A program made the position numbers and the translations under genes. Shown piece by piece: positions 53,404 to 62,288 of a stretch of 64,000 bases of DNA. The DNA lies in assembly GCF_012927205.1 (NCBI RefSeq), contig NZ_JABBGC010000001.1:3596810-3660809 (forward strand), read 5' to 3'. The notes beneath the pieces were generated by a model. It saw nothing but the letters and a program-made list of their open reading frames with translations, was not told the origin of the DNA and did no database searches. Source of the DNA: Chitinophaga fulva (GTDB lineage: Bacteria > Bacteroidota > Bacteroidia > Chitinophagales > Chitinophagaceae). Every line of letters begins with the position of its first letter. Within the stretch, counting starts at the first letter, position 1.

Positions 53404-56400
53404 ATGGGAAAATTTACCCGTCACTGGCGACTGAGCAGCTTTCTGCTCCTGCTCCTCGTCATCCTGCAACAGCCGTACGCCTTCGGGCAAAAAAGCTATC
53501 TGTTCAAAGGCAGTGTAAAAGATAAAGAAGGCACGCCGCTCATCGGCGTCAACGTGGCCATGAAAGGTACCACCAAAGGAGGCACTACCAACGCCAACGG
53601 CGATTTTCAATTTGCTGGTACAACGGAAACGGCTACACTCGTTTTTTCTTTCGTGGGGTATAAAACACAGGAGTTGGAAGCCAACAGCCAACGGGTGGTC
53701 AACATCTTCCTGGAACCGGCCAACAAACAAATAGGAGAAGTAGTGGTGGTAGGTTATGGCACCCAGAAAAAAGTAAACCTCACCGGCGCTGTTTCGGTTA
53801 TTGAAGGCAAAACGATGACGACCCGCTCAGTAGCGTCAGCGTCCCTTGCCTTACAGGGCGCAGCCCCTGGTGTGACCGTCACCCAGCAGTCCGGCGTACC
53901 CGGCGGCGATGCAGGCACTATCCGCATCCGCGGCATCGGCTCCATCAACGCAGGCCAGAATCCGCTGGTGCTCATAGACAATATCGAAATGAGCCTCGAT
54001 GCTATCGATCCTAACAACATCGCCAGCATCTCCGTGCTGAAAGACGCGGCAGCGGCGGCCATCTACGGCTCCCGTGCGGCCAACGGCGTTGTACTGGTCA
54101 CCACCAAACGCGGTATCAATGGTGTCAGCGTGAGCTACAACGGTTACGTGGCCAAACAATCACCCACCAATCTACCTAAGAAAGTAGATGGGCTCGAACA
54201 TATGAAACTGTGGGACATCGCACAGGTAAACGCAGGACTGCCGCCGGCTTTCACACAACAGATTGCTGATTATGAAAAACTGGGGCCGGATAATTTCGCC
54301 CGTTTTAATACCGACTGGAAAGACCTGATACTGGTGAACAACGGCATCATGCACAACCACAACCTGAGCCTGTCTGCCGGCAGCGAAAAAATCAAAGTAT
54401 TCGGTTCCGGCGGATACCTGGACCAGAACGGTCTTACCGCCAATACCAATTTCAAACGCCTCGATCTGCGTTTTAATACAGATATTGCCATCACCAGCAA
54501 ACTGTCTGCCGCTGCGGATGTGGTGGTAAACAGGACAGAACGCAACTGGCCCGGACAGTCATCGCCACAGGGCATTATCCGCGCAATGATAGGCTTGCCC
54601 GCCATTGCGCCCGGACAGTTCAATACCGGCGAATGGGGCGAAGGCTGGTCCAATATGAACCCCGCTGCACAAGCCAAAGACGGAGGCTGGGACAAACGTG
54701 TCACCGATTCCCGCATCCTCACCGGTACGCTTACCTACAAACCCATCAAAGGCATGGAGCTGCTGGCCAGCTATAGCTCTAATACCGCCAATGGACGCGC
54801 AAGACAGCTGACCAATCAATATAAAATTTATACACCGGACATCGCCAACAACAAACTGCTGTTTGCACGCAACTGGCCGGCCAACAATTCATTGATCGAT
54901 AACAACACACAAACCACCCGTAACATATTCCGCTCCCAGGCAAGCTACAACTGGAACACAGGCCCGCATGGCTTCACCGTATTGGGCGGCTTCACCACCG
55001 AGTTGTTTAAAACCAGTTACGTCAACACACAACGTCAAAACCTTATCTCTCCTTCACTGCCATACCTGGATGCGGCAGATCCATTGGGACAGACCATATC
55101 AGGTGCGCAGAGTGAATATGCCATGGCATCTGCCTATTCCAGGATCAACTACAACTACAAAGAAAAATACCTGCTGGAACTCAATGGCCGCTTCGATGCA
55201 TCGTCCCGCTTCCGGAAAGAAAACTGGTGGAAACTGTTCCCCTCTGTATCTGCCGGCTGGCGCATCTCTGAGGAGAACTTCTGGAAATCCATCAGTCATG
55301 TGATCAACAGTGCCAAGATCAGAGGTTCTTATGGTTCCCTTGGTAACCAGGACCTCGTGGTGAACGGGGTGGCCAATTATTACCCTACTTACGCCATGTA
55401 TAGCACGGGTGGCTCTTTTGACTACTACTTCAACAACGTGGTGAATGGAGGCTATGGGCTGACAACCGCCGCCAATCCGTTCATCCGCTGGGAGACCTCC
55501 AAAATACTGGATGCCGGTATCGATTTCACTGCCCTCAATGATCACCTGACGGTAACAGCCGATTACTTCAAACGTAACATCACAGACATGTTGCAGCTGG
55601 ATGGCGTGCCCACCTACGTGGGACTGGGCGCACCTTTCGTGAATATCGGCTCTATGCGCAACACCGGCTGGGAATTGGGTATCGGCTGGAAAGACCGTGC
55701 TGGTGAATTCACGTATTCCGTTCAGGCCAATCTGTCTGATGTAAAAAATGAAGTGGTAAGTCTGGGTAGTAAAGAATATATCAACGGTTCACTCATCATG
55801 CGTGAAGGTAATCCGCTGAATTCCTATTACGGCTATCAGGCACAGGGTTTCTTCCAGTCACAGGATGAAATTGACAAAGCGCCTTTTCATTTTGCCAATA
55901 CCAAACCGGGTGATATCCGCTATGCCGATGTAAGCGGCCCTGATGGTAAACCGGATGGCAAAATCAATGCATACGACCGTGTAGTGTTGGGCAATTCGTT
56001 CCCGCGTTATGAATACAGCCTGTCTCTCAATGGCCAGTACAAAGGTTTTGACCTGAACATCTTTTTCCAGGGCGTAGGTAAACGGAACAACTATATGTCC
56101 GGCACCGGTGCGCAGCCTTTCTATTCCGCCAACTTCCAGGGCACCATCTTCGAGCATCAGAAAGATGCGTGGTCACCGGACAACACGGATGCTGCTTATC
56201 CAAGACTGACACCCAACAGTATCGCCAACAACTACGTTACCTCTTCTTTCTGGGTGCGTTCCGGCGCTTATCTGCGACTGAAAAACGTAGTGCTCGGCTA
56301 TACGCTGCCCAAAACCGTGATCAGCAAAGCCAAGCTGCGCTCTGTGAGGATTTACGCCAGTGGACAGAACCTGCTGACCTGGGACAAATTCTTCCCTGGT

Positions 56401-56484
56401 TTCGATGTGGAACAAACGAATACCGCAGGGGAATTTTACCCGATCATGAGAACCTTCACTATCGGCCTTAACGCAAACTTCTAA
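53404..56484 (+). CDS. SusC-like TonB-dependent transporter without STN domain
   Basis: 1026 residues from ATG 53404 (MGKFTRHWRLSSFLLLLL), signal to about 30; the open frame to 53338 has poorer start context. No STN domain is present. A regulatory-like domain comes first (FKGSVKDKEGTPLIGVNVAM), then the plug (GTIRIRGIGSINAGQNPLV, ASISVLKDAAAAAIYGSRAA) and barrel. No sigma/FecR pair lies beside it, in agreement with the missing STN domain. It is followed after 3 bp by SusD, then a FAD oxidoreductase. Ligand unknown. Confidence 0.93.
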   Translation: MGKFTRHWRLSSFLLLLLVILQQPYAFGQKSYLFKGSVKDKEGTPLIGVNVAMKGTTKGGTTNANGDFQFAGTTETATLVFSFVGYKTQELEANSQRVVNIFLEPANKQIGEVVVVGYGTQKKVNLTGAVSVIEGKTMTTRSVASASLALQGAAPGVTVTQQSGVPGGDAGTIRIRGIGSINAGQNPLVLIDNIEMSLDAIDPNNIASISVLKDAAAAAIYGSRAANGVVLVTTKRGINGVSVSYNGYVAKQSPTNLPKKVDGLEHMKLWDIAQVNAGLPPAFTQQIADYEKLGPDNFARFNTDWKDLILVNNGIMHNHNLSLSAGSEKIKVFGSGGYLDQNGLTANTNFKRLDLRFNTDIAITSKLSAAADVVVNRTERNWPGQSSPQGIIRAMIGLPAIAPGQFNTGEWGEGWSNMNPAAQAKDGGWDKRVTDSRILTGTLTYKPIKGMELLASYSSNTANGRARQLTNQYKIYTPDIANNKLLFARNWPANNSLIDNNTQTTRNIFRSQASYNWNTGPHGFTVLGGFTTELFKTSYVNTQRQNLISPSLPYLDAADPLGQTISGAQSEYAMASAYSRINYNYKEKYLLELNGRFDASSRFRKENWWKLFPSVSAGWRISEENFWKSISHVINSAKIRGSYGSLGNQDLVVNGVANYYPTYAMYSTGGSFDYYFNNVVNGGYGLTTAANPFIRWETSKILDAGIDFTALNDHLTVTADYFKRNITDMLQLDGVPTYVGLGAPFVNIGSMRNTGWELGIGWKDRAGEFTYSVQANLSDVKNEVVSLGSKEYINGSLIMREGNPLNSYYGYQAQGFFQSQDEIDKAPFHFANTKPGDIRYADVSGPDGKPDGKINAYDRVVLGNSFPRYEYSLSLNGQYKGFDLNIFFQGVGKRNNYMSGTGAQPFYSANFQGTIFEHQKDAWSPDNTDAAYPRLTPNSIANNYVTSSFWVRSGAYLRLKNVVLGYTLPKTVISKAKLRSVRIYASGQNLLTWDKFFPGFDVEQTNTAGEFYPIMRTFTIGLNANF

Positions 56485-56487
56485 GCC

Positions 56488-58182
56488 ATGAGAAAACTTT
56501 TTTATAGCATCATCGGTTGCACTTTTTTCCTGACAGGCATGTCAGGGTGTAATAAATTCCTGGACAGGGCGCCGCTCAGCGCGCCGGCCACCGGTACTTT
56601 TTTGAACAACGAAAATGAGATCAACGTATCCCTGACAGCCGTATATGGTTCCATCAAATGGGAATTCGGGCTGGTGCCTTACCAGTCGGGCACCGATGGC
56701 TGGACAGACCTCGCCATCCTGCGTGCCAACGAATTGGGTGAAGGTACTTTCGATACGTACAATGGTCATCCGGCGGCTATCTGGTCATTTGCCTATACTA
56801 CCATTCAGCGGGCCAATACGATGCTCGATGGTATGGTGAAAGCCAAGCCCAGTGTAGCTCCGGCCACTTACAGCCGCATGGAGGCAGAGGCGCGTGTGTT
56901 GCGTGCGTGGGCCTATTTTTACCTTACCGCTATGTTTGGTGATGCACCATTGATCACCAAACCCTTGCAGCCTAATGAATTTTACAATCAGAAACGCGCG
57001 CCCAAACAGGATGTGGTGAAGTTCATCTATACTGAATTAGATGAGGCGTCCCAGTCGCTCGACTGGATGCCCACTGTAAGAGGAAGAGTAAGCAAGTCTG
57101 TGGCCCTCGGCCTGAAAGCCCGTACGGCATTGTATAACAAAGACTACGCTGTTGCCGCCGATGCAGCCAAACAGGTAATAGACAAATCCGGTTTATCGCT
57201 TAATCCGCGTTACCAGGACCTGTTTACCCGCAGCGGCCAGAAGCCTAATGCCGGTAATGAGATCATGCTGGAAATCCTGTATACCGATGCCCTCGCGGGT
57301 TCTATCACCTACCTGCCGCTGGGCAATACTTCCCGCGCCGCAGGCGGTCAGTCGGGCCGTTTCCCGAACCAGCGCCTGGTTGACCAGTTTGAATGTACCG
57401 ATGGTAAAAGGATTGATGAATCTCCCTTATATGACCCGCAACAGCCCTCCAAAAACAGGGACCTGCGCCTGAAATATACAGTGGCACTGCCGGGAGATAC
57501 GCTTACCATGAACAACACCACGTTTGTGTATGACATCTATAAATCGTCTACCTCTTTTAAAAATGCTGATGGCAGCTGGTCAGTGAAAGGCAACGCTGAT
57601 TATGACAATGCTTTCGGTCCGGCTAAAAGTGGGGTCGGTTATCTGTGGACGAAATACACCATGACCGATGAAAATGTGTTCCTTGCCAAAGTGAGCTTTA
57701 TCCTGATGCGTTATGCAGAAGTACTGCTGACCTATGCCGAAGCCAAAATAGAGCAGGGGCAACTGGATGCAACTGTTACTGCCGCCATCAACAAAGTAAG
57801 GCTACGTGCCGGCCAGCCGCCGGTGCCCGCAGCCATCGAAACAGATCAGAACGAAATGCGGAAACTTATCCGCCGGGAACGTACCGTGGAATTTGCTGTG
57901 GAAGGTTTCCGCTGGCTCGATATCCGTCGCTGGGGTATCGCCGACCTGGTGATGCCGGGCAAAGTAGTGGGCATCGCTAAAAGTCCTGCTGCCATGCCGC
58001 CAGTGCCCAATTTCAAAAAGACAGCCGCGCATGACCTGAACAGCATCCCTGATTACACCGGACAACTGGATTTGCGTTATACCCGCGAAACCCGCTTCTG
58101 GACGCCGAAACTGATGCTGTTGCCCGTACCACAGGCAGAAAGGGACATTAACCCGGGACTGACGCAGAATGAAGGCTGGTAA
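56488..58182 (+). CDS. RagB/SusD family lipoprotein
   Basis: 564 residues. Signal with GMSGC lipobox, N-terminal RagB/SusD helices (FLDRAPLSAPATGTFLN), ILMRYAEVLLTYAEAKIEQG near residue 410, and RERTVEFAVEGFRWLDIRRW near the C-terminus. It is the surface partner of the SusC 3 bp upstream. Ends just before a one-armed copy of the dispersed repeat. Confidence 0.93.
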   Translation: MRKLFYSIIGCTFFLTGMSGCNKFLDRAPLSAPATGTFLNNENEINVSLTAVYGSIKWEFGLVPYQSGTDGWTDLAILRANELGEGTFDTYNGHPAAIWSFAYTTIQRANTMLDGMVKAKPSVAPATYSRMEAEARVLRAWAYFYLTAMFGDAPLITKPLQPNEFYNQKRAPKQDVVKFIYTELDEASQSLDWMPTVRGRVSKSVALGLKARTALYNKDYAVAADAAKQVIDKSGLSLNPRYQDLFTRSGQKPNAGNEIMLEILYTDALAGSITYLPLGNTSRAAGGQSGRFPNQRLVDQFECTDGKRIDESPLYDPQQPSKNRDLRLKYTVALPGDTLTMNNTTFVYDIYKSSTSFKNADGSWSVKGNADYDNAFGPAKSGVGYLWTKYTMTDENVFLAKVSFILMRYAEVLLTYAEAKIEQGQLDATVTAAINKVRLRAGQPPVPAAIETDQNEMRKLIRRERTVEFAVEGFRWLDIRRWGIADLVMPGKVVGIAKSPAAMPPVPNFKKTAAHDLNSIPDYTGQLDLRYTRETRFWTPKLMLLPVPQAERDINPGLTQNEGW

Positions 58183-58185
58183 CTG

Positions 58186-58220
58186 TGATGGACATGATTG
58201 TTACTGATTGTCCTGATTCG
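58186..58220 (+). repeat. One-armed relative of the 1317/31559 repeat
   Basis: The bases right after the SusD stop (GATGGACATGATTG, then TCCTGATT) align with those after the symporter stop at 1311-1343 (GATGGCCATGATTA, then TCCTGATT). No matching second arm was found, so it looks like a decayed copy. In both places it starts within about 6 bp after a stop codon. Confidence 0.45.
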
Positions 58221-58337
58221 TGAAGATGGGTGTTTGTTGATGATGTTTTGTTGATCTCTTGTAGAGATTATTAGAAAGATGATGAGGGAGATAGCTCAAC
58301 AAATATCAAAATATCAAAATAGAAAAATGTCGAAATA

Positions 58338-60059
58338 ATGAAACGGAGGAATTTTTTAGAGATGCTTGCGCTGAGTAGTGGCGCCGTTATCGCACAACCA
58401 GCGCTGGGATTGGCACAGGAGAAGAAACCGAAGGAAAGGGCAAAGGGGAAGGGAAATGCCAAACCGGAAACTATTACCGCCGACCTGGTGATTGCCGGTG
58501 GCGGACTGGGAGGTGTGTCTGCAGCACTCGCTGCGTTGCATAACCAGCAAACGGTGGTGCTCACAGAAGAGACAGACTGGATCGGTGGTCAGCTTACCCA
58601 GCAGGGCGTACCGCCGGATGAGCACCCGTGGATTGAGACCCATGGAGCGCCTGCCCGTTACCGTGAACTGAGAAACCGTATCCGTGAATACTATGTCCGC
58701 AATTATCCGCTCACAGCCGATGCCCGGCAACGGACGCACCTGAACCCGGGCGATGGCTCCGTGTCCAGGCTCTGTCACGAGCCCAGAGTGGCATTGGCCG
58801 TGATGTTGGACATGCTGACACCTTTTATCAGCAGCGGTAAACTGCTGCTGCTTACAGACACTAAAGTTGTGCGCGCGAATGTATCGGGCAACAAGGTATT
58901 GTCGCTCATCGCACAGGACCAGCGCCATCATCGGGAGTTGCTCTTACAGGGCAGCTACTTTGTTGATGCCACCGAAATGGGCGACCTGTTGCCTTTGACC
59001 GGCACCGAGTTTGTGACCGGTACAGAATCCAGGCAGGAAACGGGTGAACTGCACGCCCCGGAAAAAGGCAATCCGGAAAACAACCAGGCATTCACTGTTT
59101 GTTTTGCTTTAGACTATGTGCCTGGCGGCAACTTCGTCATTGAAAAGCCGGCGGAGTACGAGTTCTGGCGAAACCATGTGCCGGCGCTCACGCCCGCCTG
59201 GTCCGGTAAGCAACTGGACCTGCACTATTCTGATCCGCGGACGCTGAAGCCTAAATTGTTGGGCTTCCACCCCGAAGGCATCGCCACCGGCGATGCGCTG
59301 AATCTGTGGAACTACCGCCGTATTATCAACAAAGGCAACTTTGAGGCGGGGACCTATAGTGGTGATGTGACCATCGTTAACTGGCCACAGAATGATTATA
59401 TGCTGGGGAACCTGATTGGCGCCAGCCCGGAGAAATTCCATCATCATGTGGAGCGGGCGAAACAACTCAACTTGTCGCTGATCTACTGGTTACAGACCGA
59501 AGCGCCCCGTCCTGATGGCGGCAAGGGATGGCCGGGTATCCGTTTGCGCAAAGACATCATGGGTACTGCCGACGGTATGGCCAAATACCCGTACATCCGG
59601 GAAGCGCGGCGTATTAAAGCGGTATTTACTGTCCTGGAAGAGCATGTAGGGGCTGAACAGCGCGCGCAGAAAAGCGGTCAGGCACAAAAAACTACCGCTG
59701 CCAGTTTCCACGACAGTGTGGGAGTAGGGTATTATCATATAGACCTGCATCCCAGTTGTGCCGGCGTTAATTACGTCGATTTTGGTTCTTTACCTTACCA
59801 GATTCCGCTGGGGGCCTTGTTACCTCAACGGATGGAGAACCTGTTGCCTGCCAATAAAAATATCGGTACCACCCATATCACCAATGGCTGTTACCGTCTT
59901 CATCCAACGGAATGGAGCATCGGAGAGGCGGTGGGCAACCTCGTGGCTTTTGCCCGCAGTAAAAACGTGACGCCGCGCCAGGTGCGGGAACAGGCTACAT
60001 TACTGAAGGAGTTCCAGGATTATATCCGGGCCCGTGGCGTGGAGACGGCATGGCCGTGA
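58338..60059 (+). CDS. FAD-dependent oxidoreductase
   Basis: 573 residues. Twin-arginine-like start (MKRRNFLEMLALSSG), low-complexity Lys-rich linker (about 28-45), then a FAD-binding Rossmann motif (ADLVIAGGGLGGVSAAL) and the glycine-rich pattern of the FAD_oxidored family (EETDWIGGQLTQQG). Possibly Tat-exported with bound FAD. It follows the SusC/SusD pair and would act on the imported compound. The exact reaction is unknown. Confidence 0.88.
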   Translation: MKRRNFLEMLALSSGAVIAQPALGLAQEKKPKERAKGKGNAKPETITADLVIAGGGLGGVSAALAALHNQQTVVLTEETDWIGGQLTQQGVPPDEHPWIETHGAPARYRELRNRIREYYVRNYPLTADARQRTHLNPGDGSVSRLCHEPRVALAVMLDMLTPFISSGKLLLLTDTKVVRANVSGNKVLSLIAQDQRHHRELLLQGSYFVDATEMGDLLPLTGTEFVTGTESRQETGELHAPEKGNPENNQAFTVCFALDYVPGGNFVIEKPAEYEFWRNHVPALTPAWSGKQLDLHYSDPRTLKPKLLGFHPEGIATGDALNLWNYRRIINKGNFEAGTYSGDVTIVNWPQNDYMLGNLIGASPEKFHHHVERAKQLNLSLIYWLQTEAPRPDGGKGWPGIRLRKDIMGTADGMAKYPYIREARRIKAVFTVLEEHVGAEQRAQKSGQAQKTTAASFHDSVGVGYYHIDLHPSCAGVNYVDFGSLPYQIPLGALLPQRMENLLPANKNIGTTHITNGCYRLHPTEWSIGEAVGNLVAFARSKNVTPRQVREQATLLKEFQDYIRARGVETAWP

Positions 60060-60060
60060 T

Positions 60061-60204
60061 ATTTGGTTATTTATTTATTTGAGTATTTTGATATTGACCT
60101 TTCGTGTGTAAGGCTGCTTCTTGATAAGAGGCAGCCTTGCTTTTTTAAATAGCAGCGCCAACAAAACCCAATATCAAAATATCCAAATACCCAAATGATC
60201 AAAT
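60061..60204. repeat. AT-rich inverted repeat around a terminator
   Basis: Imperfect arms of about 35 bp (60061-60095 with 60170-60204) made of ATTTGG/ATTTTGATATT-type runs enclose the terminator at 60110-60146. The right arm shares CCAAATGATCAAAT with the 36842 element. Confidence 0.55.
60110..60146 (+). terminator. Intrinsic terminator after the FAD oxidoreductase
   Basis: 13-bp stem AAGGCTGCTTCTT/AAGAGGCAGCCTT with a 3-base loop and one wobble pair, then GC and six T (60141-60146). It separates the SusC/SusD/FAD unit from the next sigma gene. Confidence 0.85.
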
Positions 60205-60244
60205 TGTTTTATCTTGTTTCCGGAAAGAAAAATCTGGAAGCACT

Positions 60245-60838
60245 GTGAAAATACACGAGGACAGGATACTTTTTTCGCGGATTGCAAGTGGGGATGAAGC
60301 AGCGTTTCGTATACTGTATCATCGTTATAATGCGGTGCTGTCCGTATCTGTACGGAAAATGCTCCGTTCCGAAGAAGCTGCCGCGGAAGTGCTCCAGGAA
60401 GTATTCCTGAAAGTATGGCAGCTGCGGCATACGCTGGATAGTATCGACAATCCGGCTGGCTGGATGTACACCATCGCCTCCAATTATTCCCTCTCTGCTC
60501 TCAGAAAAATTGCCCGTGAGAAGTACCGGGTAGAAGCCATCACCCATGATGATATAGAAGATAATGAAGATGTGACTGCCGGATTCCGGGTCAAGGAATT
60601 ACAGTTGCATATACGGAATGCCATTGATCAATTGCCGGCTTCGCGCCGCGAGGTGTTCATCCTGAACACGCAGGAGGGCAAGTCCCGCCGGGAGATTGCC
60701 GAAGCGCTGGCTATTTCCGAGCATACCGTCAAAAACCAGCTTGTCACCGCCCGGAAGTTTATCCGGGAATATCTGGAAAAACATACCGGTGACTGTCTCC
60801 CCGTCTTCCTGATAGGGGTGTTGTTAAGAATTTTTTAA
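60245..60838 (+). CDS. ECF-type RNA polymerase sigma factor
   Basis: 197 residues from GTG 60245. Region 2 (about 30-95, AAAEVLQEVFLKVWQLR, WMYTIASNYSLSALRK) and region 4 (about 125-180, LPASRREVFILNTQEG, then RREIAEALAISEHTVKNQL). FecR follows after 69 bp. It opens the third sigma/FecR/SusC locus. Confidence 0.92.
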   Translation: MKIHEDRILFSRIASGDEAAFRILYHRYNAVLSVSVRKMLRSEEAAAEVLQEVFLKVWQLRHTLDSIDNPAGWMYTIASNYSLSALRKIAREKYRVEAITHDDIEDNEDVTAGFRVKELQLHIRNAIDQLPASRREVFILNTQEGKSRREIAEALAISEHTVKNQLVTARKFIREYLEKHTGDCLPVFLIGVLLRIF

Positions 60839-60907
60839 TTTTTTTTCGAACGGCGTAGTACACCTTGATTTTTTGAGCGTCTGATTACGTAAAAGCGGGA
60901 GCCTACA

Positions 60908-62071
60908 GTGGAAGCAAAAGAGTATTACAGGTTTTTGTTGCAGCGGTATTGCGCTGGCATTGCCACACCGGCAGAGGAGGAGGAGTTGTTTGCCGAACTG
61001 GGGAAGCAGTCTGATGATGCGGAATGGGTGGCTATGCTTGATGAGCTGCATGCCTATACCGAAGCAGACCCGCAATACAATCCGGCGGAATATGAGCCGG
61101 TGTTGCAAAGTATTTTGCAGCAGGGGAGTACAGGCCGTGTCCGTCCAATACGCCGCATGCGCCGCTGGGTGGCAGCTGCAGCCGCAGCATTGTTGCTCAC
61201 TGCTGCCGGCAGTTACTGGCTCCTGCATACGCGAAACTCATCGCCGGCAACGCCGGTGGTCGTGGCTGCTGATGTGCAGCCGGGTAAAAACGGGGCCGTG
61301 CTCACGCTGGCGAATGGTCAGCAGGTGGTGCTGGACAACCGCGATGATGGCCTGATCACCAGTGCACAGGGTACACAGGTGGTATTAAAAAACGGACAGG
61401 TGGAATATCAGCCATCCGGTACCGGCGCCCCTGTGAACAATACACTACATACCCCCAGGGGGCGCAAGTTCAGAATGCAGTTGCCCGACGGAACGCTGGT
61501 ATGGCTCAATGCCGCCAGTGCCCTCACTTTCCCCACGGCCTTCACCGGTACGGAAAGAAAAGTGGAACTTACCGGCGAAGCCTATTTTGAAGTGACGAAA
61601 GGGAAAACGCCATTTGTAGTGGCGCTGAGCAATAAAACATCCATCACCGTGCTGGGAACACATTTTAATGTCAGCGCCTATACCGATGACCCGGGTATCA
61701 GCACCACGCTGCTGCAAGGGGCTGTCCGTGTGAATGTGCCGGCACATCCCAGTGTGCTGAAGCCTGGCCAGCAATTGTTGTTTGACAAAGGAGCAGGCAC
61801 GGTGGCGCTGAATAACCACGTCGATACCGCCGCTGTAATGGCCTGGAAAAATGGCGTGCTGAATTTTCAGGATAAAAAATTAACCACGGTTGTCGCGATG
61901 ATAGCGCGTTGGTATGATATAGATGTAACTTATGCCTCCACACCGCCTGACATTGCTTTTGTAGGCGAGATAGGCAGTGATGTGAATCTTTCGAGTGTAT
62001 TAACTTTTTTAAAGGAATCCGGAGTCGCATTCCGGTTGGAGAACAGAACATTGATCATAGGGAAACAGTAA
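60908..62071 (+). CDS. FecR-family anti-sigma factor
   Basis: 387 residues from GTG 60908. Cytoplasmic part (about 1-80), membrane helix near residues 85-105 (VAAAAAALLLTAAGSYWLL), FecR domain (TPRGRKFRMQLPDGTLVWLN) and C-terminal STN-contact part (FQDKKLTTVVAMIARWYDID). The SusC start is 217 bp downstream, with the leader hairpin between. Confidence 0.92.
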   Translation: MEAKEYYRFLLQRYCAGIATPAEEEELFAELGKQSDDAEWVAMLDELHAYTEADPQYNPAEYEPVLQSILQQGSTGRVRPIRRMRRWVAAAAAALLLTAAGSYWLLHTRNSSPATPVVVAADVQPGKNGAVLTLANGQQVVLDNRDDGLITSAQGTQVVLKNGQVEYQPSGTGAPVNNTLHTPRGRKFRMQLPDGTLVWLNAASALTFPTAFTGTERKVELTGEAYFEVTKGKTPFVVALSNKTSITVLGTHFNVSAYTDDPGISTTLLQGAVRVNVPAHPSVLKPGQQLLFDKGAGTVALNNHVDTAAVMAWKNGVLNFQDKKLTTVVAMIARWYDIDVTYASTPPDIAFVGEIGSDVNLSSVLTFLKESGVAFRLENRTLIIGKQ

Positions 62072-62182
62072 ACAATCGAATCTAAATCTAAATCAACCAG
62101 TAATCGTGCCCGCTGGCGGGCCGTTATGGAAAAAACAGTGAACAACAATTTCAAATATCAATCTGATGTCTGCCTGTAATAG

Positions 62183-62212
62183 AAAACCGAAAGTGCTTCG
62201 ACCCACTTCCGG
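62183..62212. promoter_or_regulatory. SusC leader hairpin, copy 3
   Basis: CCGAAAGTG (62187-62195) pairs with CACTTCCGG (62204-62212), one mismatch, 8-base loop CTTCGACC. In the second copy the sense-strand loop is ATTGGACC, flanked by the same GTG and CAC. Preceded by AAAA; on the antisense strand it is followed by TTTTCTATTA. The distance to the SusC start at 62289 is 77 bp. Confidence 0.5.
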
Positions 62213-62288
62213 CTGGATGGTTACAGTCATGCAAAAACGTTGAGTGTTCCAGAACACCATTTTTTACAAGCCAAACCGCTGCAAAGTT

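Noticed and set aside
62108..62121. GCCCGCTGGCGGGC hairpin after FecR as a terminator
   Set aside because: No T run follows and the loop would be very small.
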